Positions 6,651 through 7,198 of a DNA stretch of 7,198 bases are shown one piece after another. How positions within the stretch are numbered: the stretch's first letter is position 1; each line of letters starts with the position of its first letter. The DNA is from Caldifarciminota bacterium 4484_100 (GTDB lineage Bacteria; Hydrothermota; Tepidihabitantia; SM23-42): assembly GCA_002049785.1 (NCBI GenBank), contig MUKB01000065.1:1-7198 (forward strand). The letters run 5' to 3'. Under the pieces are notes generated by a model. The model ran no database searches. It saw nothing but the letters and a program-made list of their open reading frames with translations, and was not told the DNA's origin. The position numbers were made by a program, and so were the translations under genes.

Positions 6651-6745
6651 TTTGGATAAGTGGATAGATAGACGGTTTGATGGCCGAATGGTTAGATGGT
6701 TTTTATGATTGGATAGTTAAATGGTTTAATAGATGATTGGTTCAT
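6651..6745. repeat. Degenerate ATGGTT/GGATAG repeat tract
   Basis: Short related words recur without a fixed period: GGATAG at 6662 and 6711, ATGGTT at 6688, 6696 and 6721, and AGATGATTGGTT at 6731-6742. No coding potential is seen. It looks like a decayed low-complexity intergenic repeat. Confidence 0.55.
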
Positions 6746-6766
6746 TATTGTAGCATTGCATTTGAT

Positions 6767-6786
6767 GATTTCAAAATTTTGAAATC
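6767..6786. repeat. Perfect 20-nt AT-rich palindrome
   Basis: GATTTCAAAATTTTGAAATC is self-complementary and is followed by TTTT on the plus strand. It could be a weak terminator-like hairpin or a protein-binding site. No plus-strand gene leads into it, so a terminator role is doubtful. Confidence 0.6.
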
Positions 6787-6833
6787 TTTTAAAAATATAA
6801 GAAAAATTCTTTATAACGGAATAAATTAGGGAC

Positions 6834-6865
6834 TTCGGTATTACGCCAATTGGCGTAATACCGAA
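6834..6865. repeat. Perfect 32-nt inverted repeat
   Basis: The half-site TTCGGTATTACGCCAA is followed without spacer by its exact reverse complement. It begins 31 bp beyond the stop of the truncated HD-GYP gene and could form a 14-bp or longer stem. No T-run follows on the minus strand (GTCCCTAATTT), so it is not a textbook intrinsic terminator. Alternatives are an operator for a dimeric regulator, a processing or stabilising hairpin, or a mobile-element end. Confidence 0.75.
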
Positions 6866-6896
6866 ATAGCATGTTTATTACTATAAAATTTGGATA

Positions 6897-7198
6897 TCAG
6901 ATTTTGCTTTTACTGATAACAACCGCAAGGATTCTGCCAATCAAAGGAATTTTACCATCATCAAGCCCTTCAGGATAACCTGAGCCATCCCAGAATTCAT
7001 GATGGGTCTTAACACCATTCAAAATCTCAGGGATTTCAGTAAAACCTGACAAGATATGATAACCCCTTAAAACATGTTTATCAATCTCTTCTTTTTCCTC
7101 CATTGTTAAAGGCAGAGGTTTATACAGAATCATCTCATCAATTCCAATCTTACCCAGATCGTGCAATAAGGCACTTGCCTCTATCATCACCATCTGCT
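6897..7198 (-). CDS. HD-GYP domain protein, C-terminally shortened, 5' end off the window
   Basis: The frame is open to the right edge (QMVMIEASALLHDLGKIG) and stops at TGA 6897-6899. It shows the HD-GYP phosphodiesterase core: LLHDLGKIG with the His-Asp metal pair, KHVLRGYHIL with the next His, and HHEFWDGSGYPEGL with the HH and GYP signatures, then IPLIGRILAV. Intact members hydrolyse cyclic di-GMP to GMP in the cytoplasm, usually fused to sensor domains that would lie outside this window. In the family RILAV is followed by ADxYDA and 50 or more residues, including the last metal-ligand Asp. Here RILAV runs into VISKSKI and stops. Neither other frame restores the motif, so this is a truncation or decay rather than a single-base shift. 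It is probably inactive or altered and may be a pseudogene. It lies about 690 nt from the LolA-like gene on the same strand and is not obviously in its operon. Confidence 0.85.
   Translation of the reverse strand, partial: QMVMIEASALLHDLGKIGIDEMILYKPLPLTMEEKEEIDKHVLRGYHILSGFTEIPEILNGVKTHHEFWDGSGYPEGLDDGKIPLIGRILAVVISKSKI

Larger units (their letters stand above)
6625..6896. other. Intergenic stretch without a gene
   Basis: No frame on either strand gives a credible protein here. The stretch holds the degenerate repeat tract and the two perfect palindromes listed separately, and its right part is very AT-rich. I checked the minus strand just past the HD-GYP stop for a displaced C-terminus of that domain and found none. 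Confidence 0.7.

Noticed and set aside
6767..6790. Intrinsic terminator at the 20-nt palindrome
   Set aside because: The stem is almost wholly A/T and no plus-strand gene precedes it. The T-run is short, so I list it only as a palindrome.

Overview
The window looks like chromosomal DNA of a diderm (outer-membrane-bearing) bacterium. It encodes an outer-membrane beta-barrel, a periplasmic LolA-like protein and an RND exporter, next to a nucleotide-sugar gene for surface polysaccharide. I cannot place the organism. The base composition is moderate to AT-leaning, and the intergenic DNA is rich in small repeats.

Layout. Positions 1-939 (+) hold most of a dTDP-glucose 4,6-dehydratase (rfbB/rmlB) whose N-terminus lies off the left edge. 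Everything else that codes is on the minus strand. Read in the direction of transcription, 6203 down to 941 is a compact operon-like run. It contains a LolA-like 'outer membrane lipoprotein-sorting' protein (5427-6203), an outer-membrane barrel protein (4237-5430, 4-nt ATGA overlap), a 12-TM RND/MMPL exporter (1531-4215, 21-nt gap) and a nitroreductase-family protein (941-1493). The nitroreductase reading frame is broken at a 7-base homopolymer next to its ATG. The rfbB and nitroreductase genes converge with one base between their stop codons.

Positions 6204-6896 are a non-coding, repeat-laden region. It holds a candidate promoter for the operon (TTGACA, 16 nt, TAAGAT). Directly upstream is a roughly 287-bp MITE-like element (6328-6614) with 19-bp terminal inverted repeats and a 10-bp flanking direct repeat. 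Inside it are a REP-like palindrome and four copies of an 8-mer. Beyond it lie a degenerate ATGGTT/GGATAG repeat tract and perfect palindromes of 20 nt and 32 nt. At the right edge (6897-7198, minus) is the C-terminal part of an HD-GYP c-di-GMP phosphodiesterase domain that stops early, before the family's last conserved Asp segment.

How the genes work together (inference). The inner-membrane RND pump, periplasmic LolA-fold carrier and outer-membrane barrel span the whole envelope. They could form a proton-driven route for a lipid or other hydrophobic cargo. The cargo cannot be read from the sequence.
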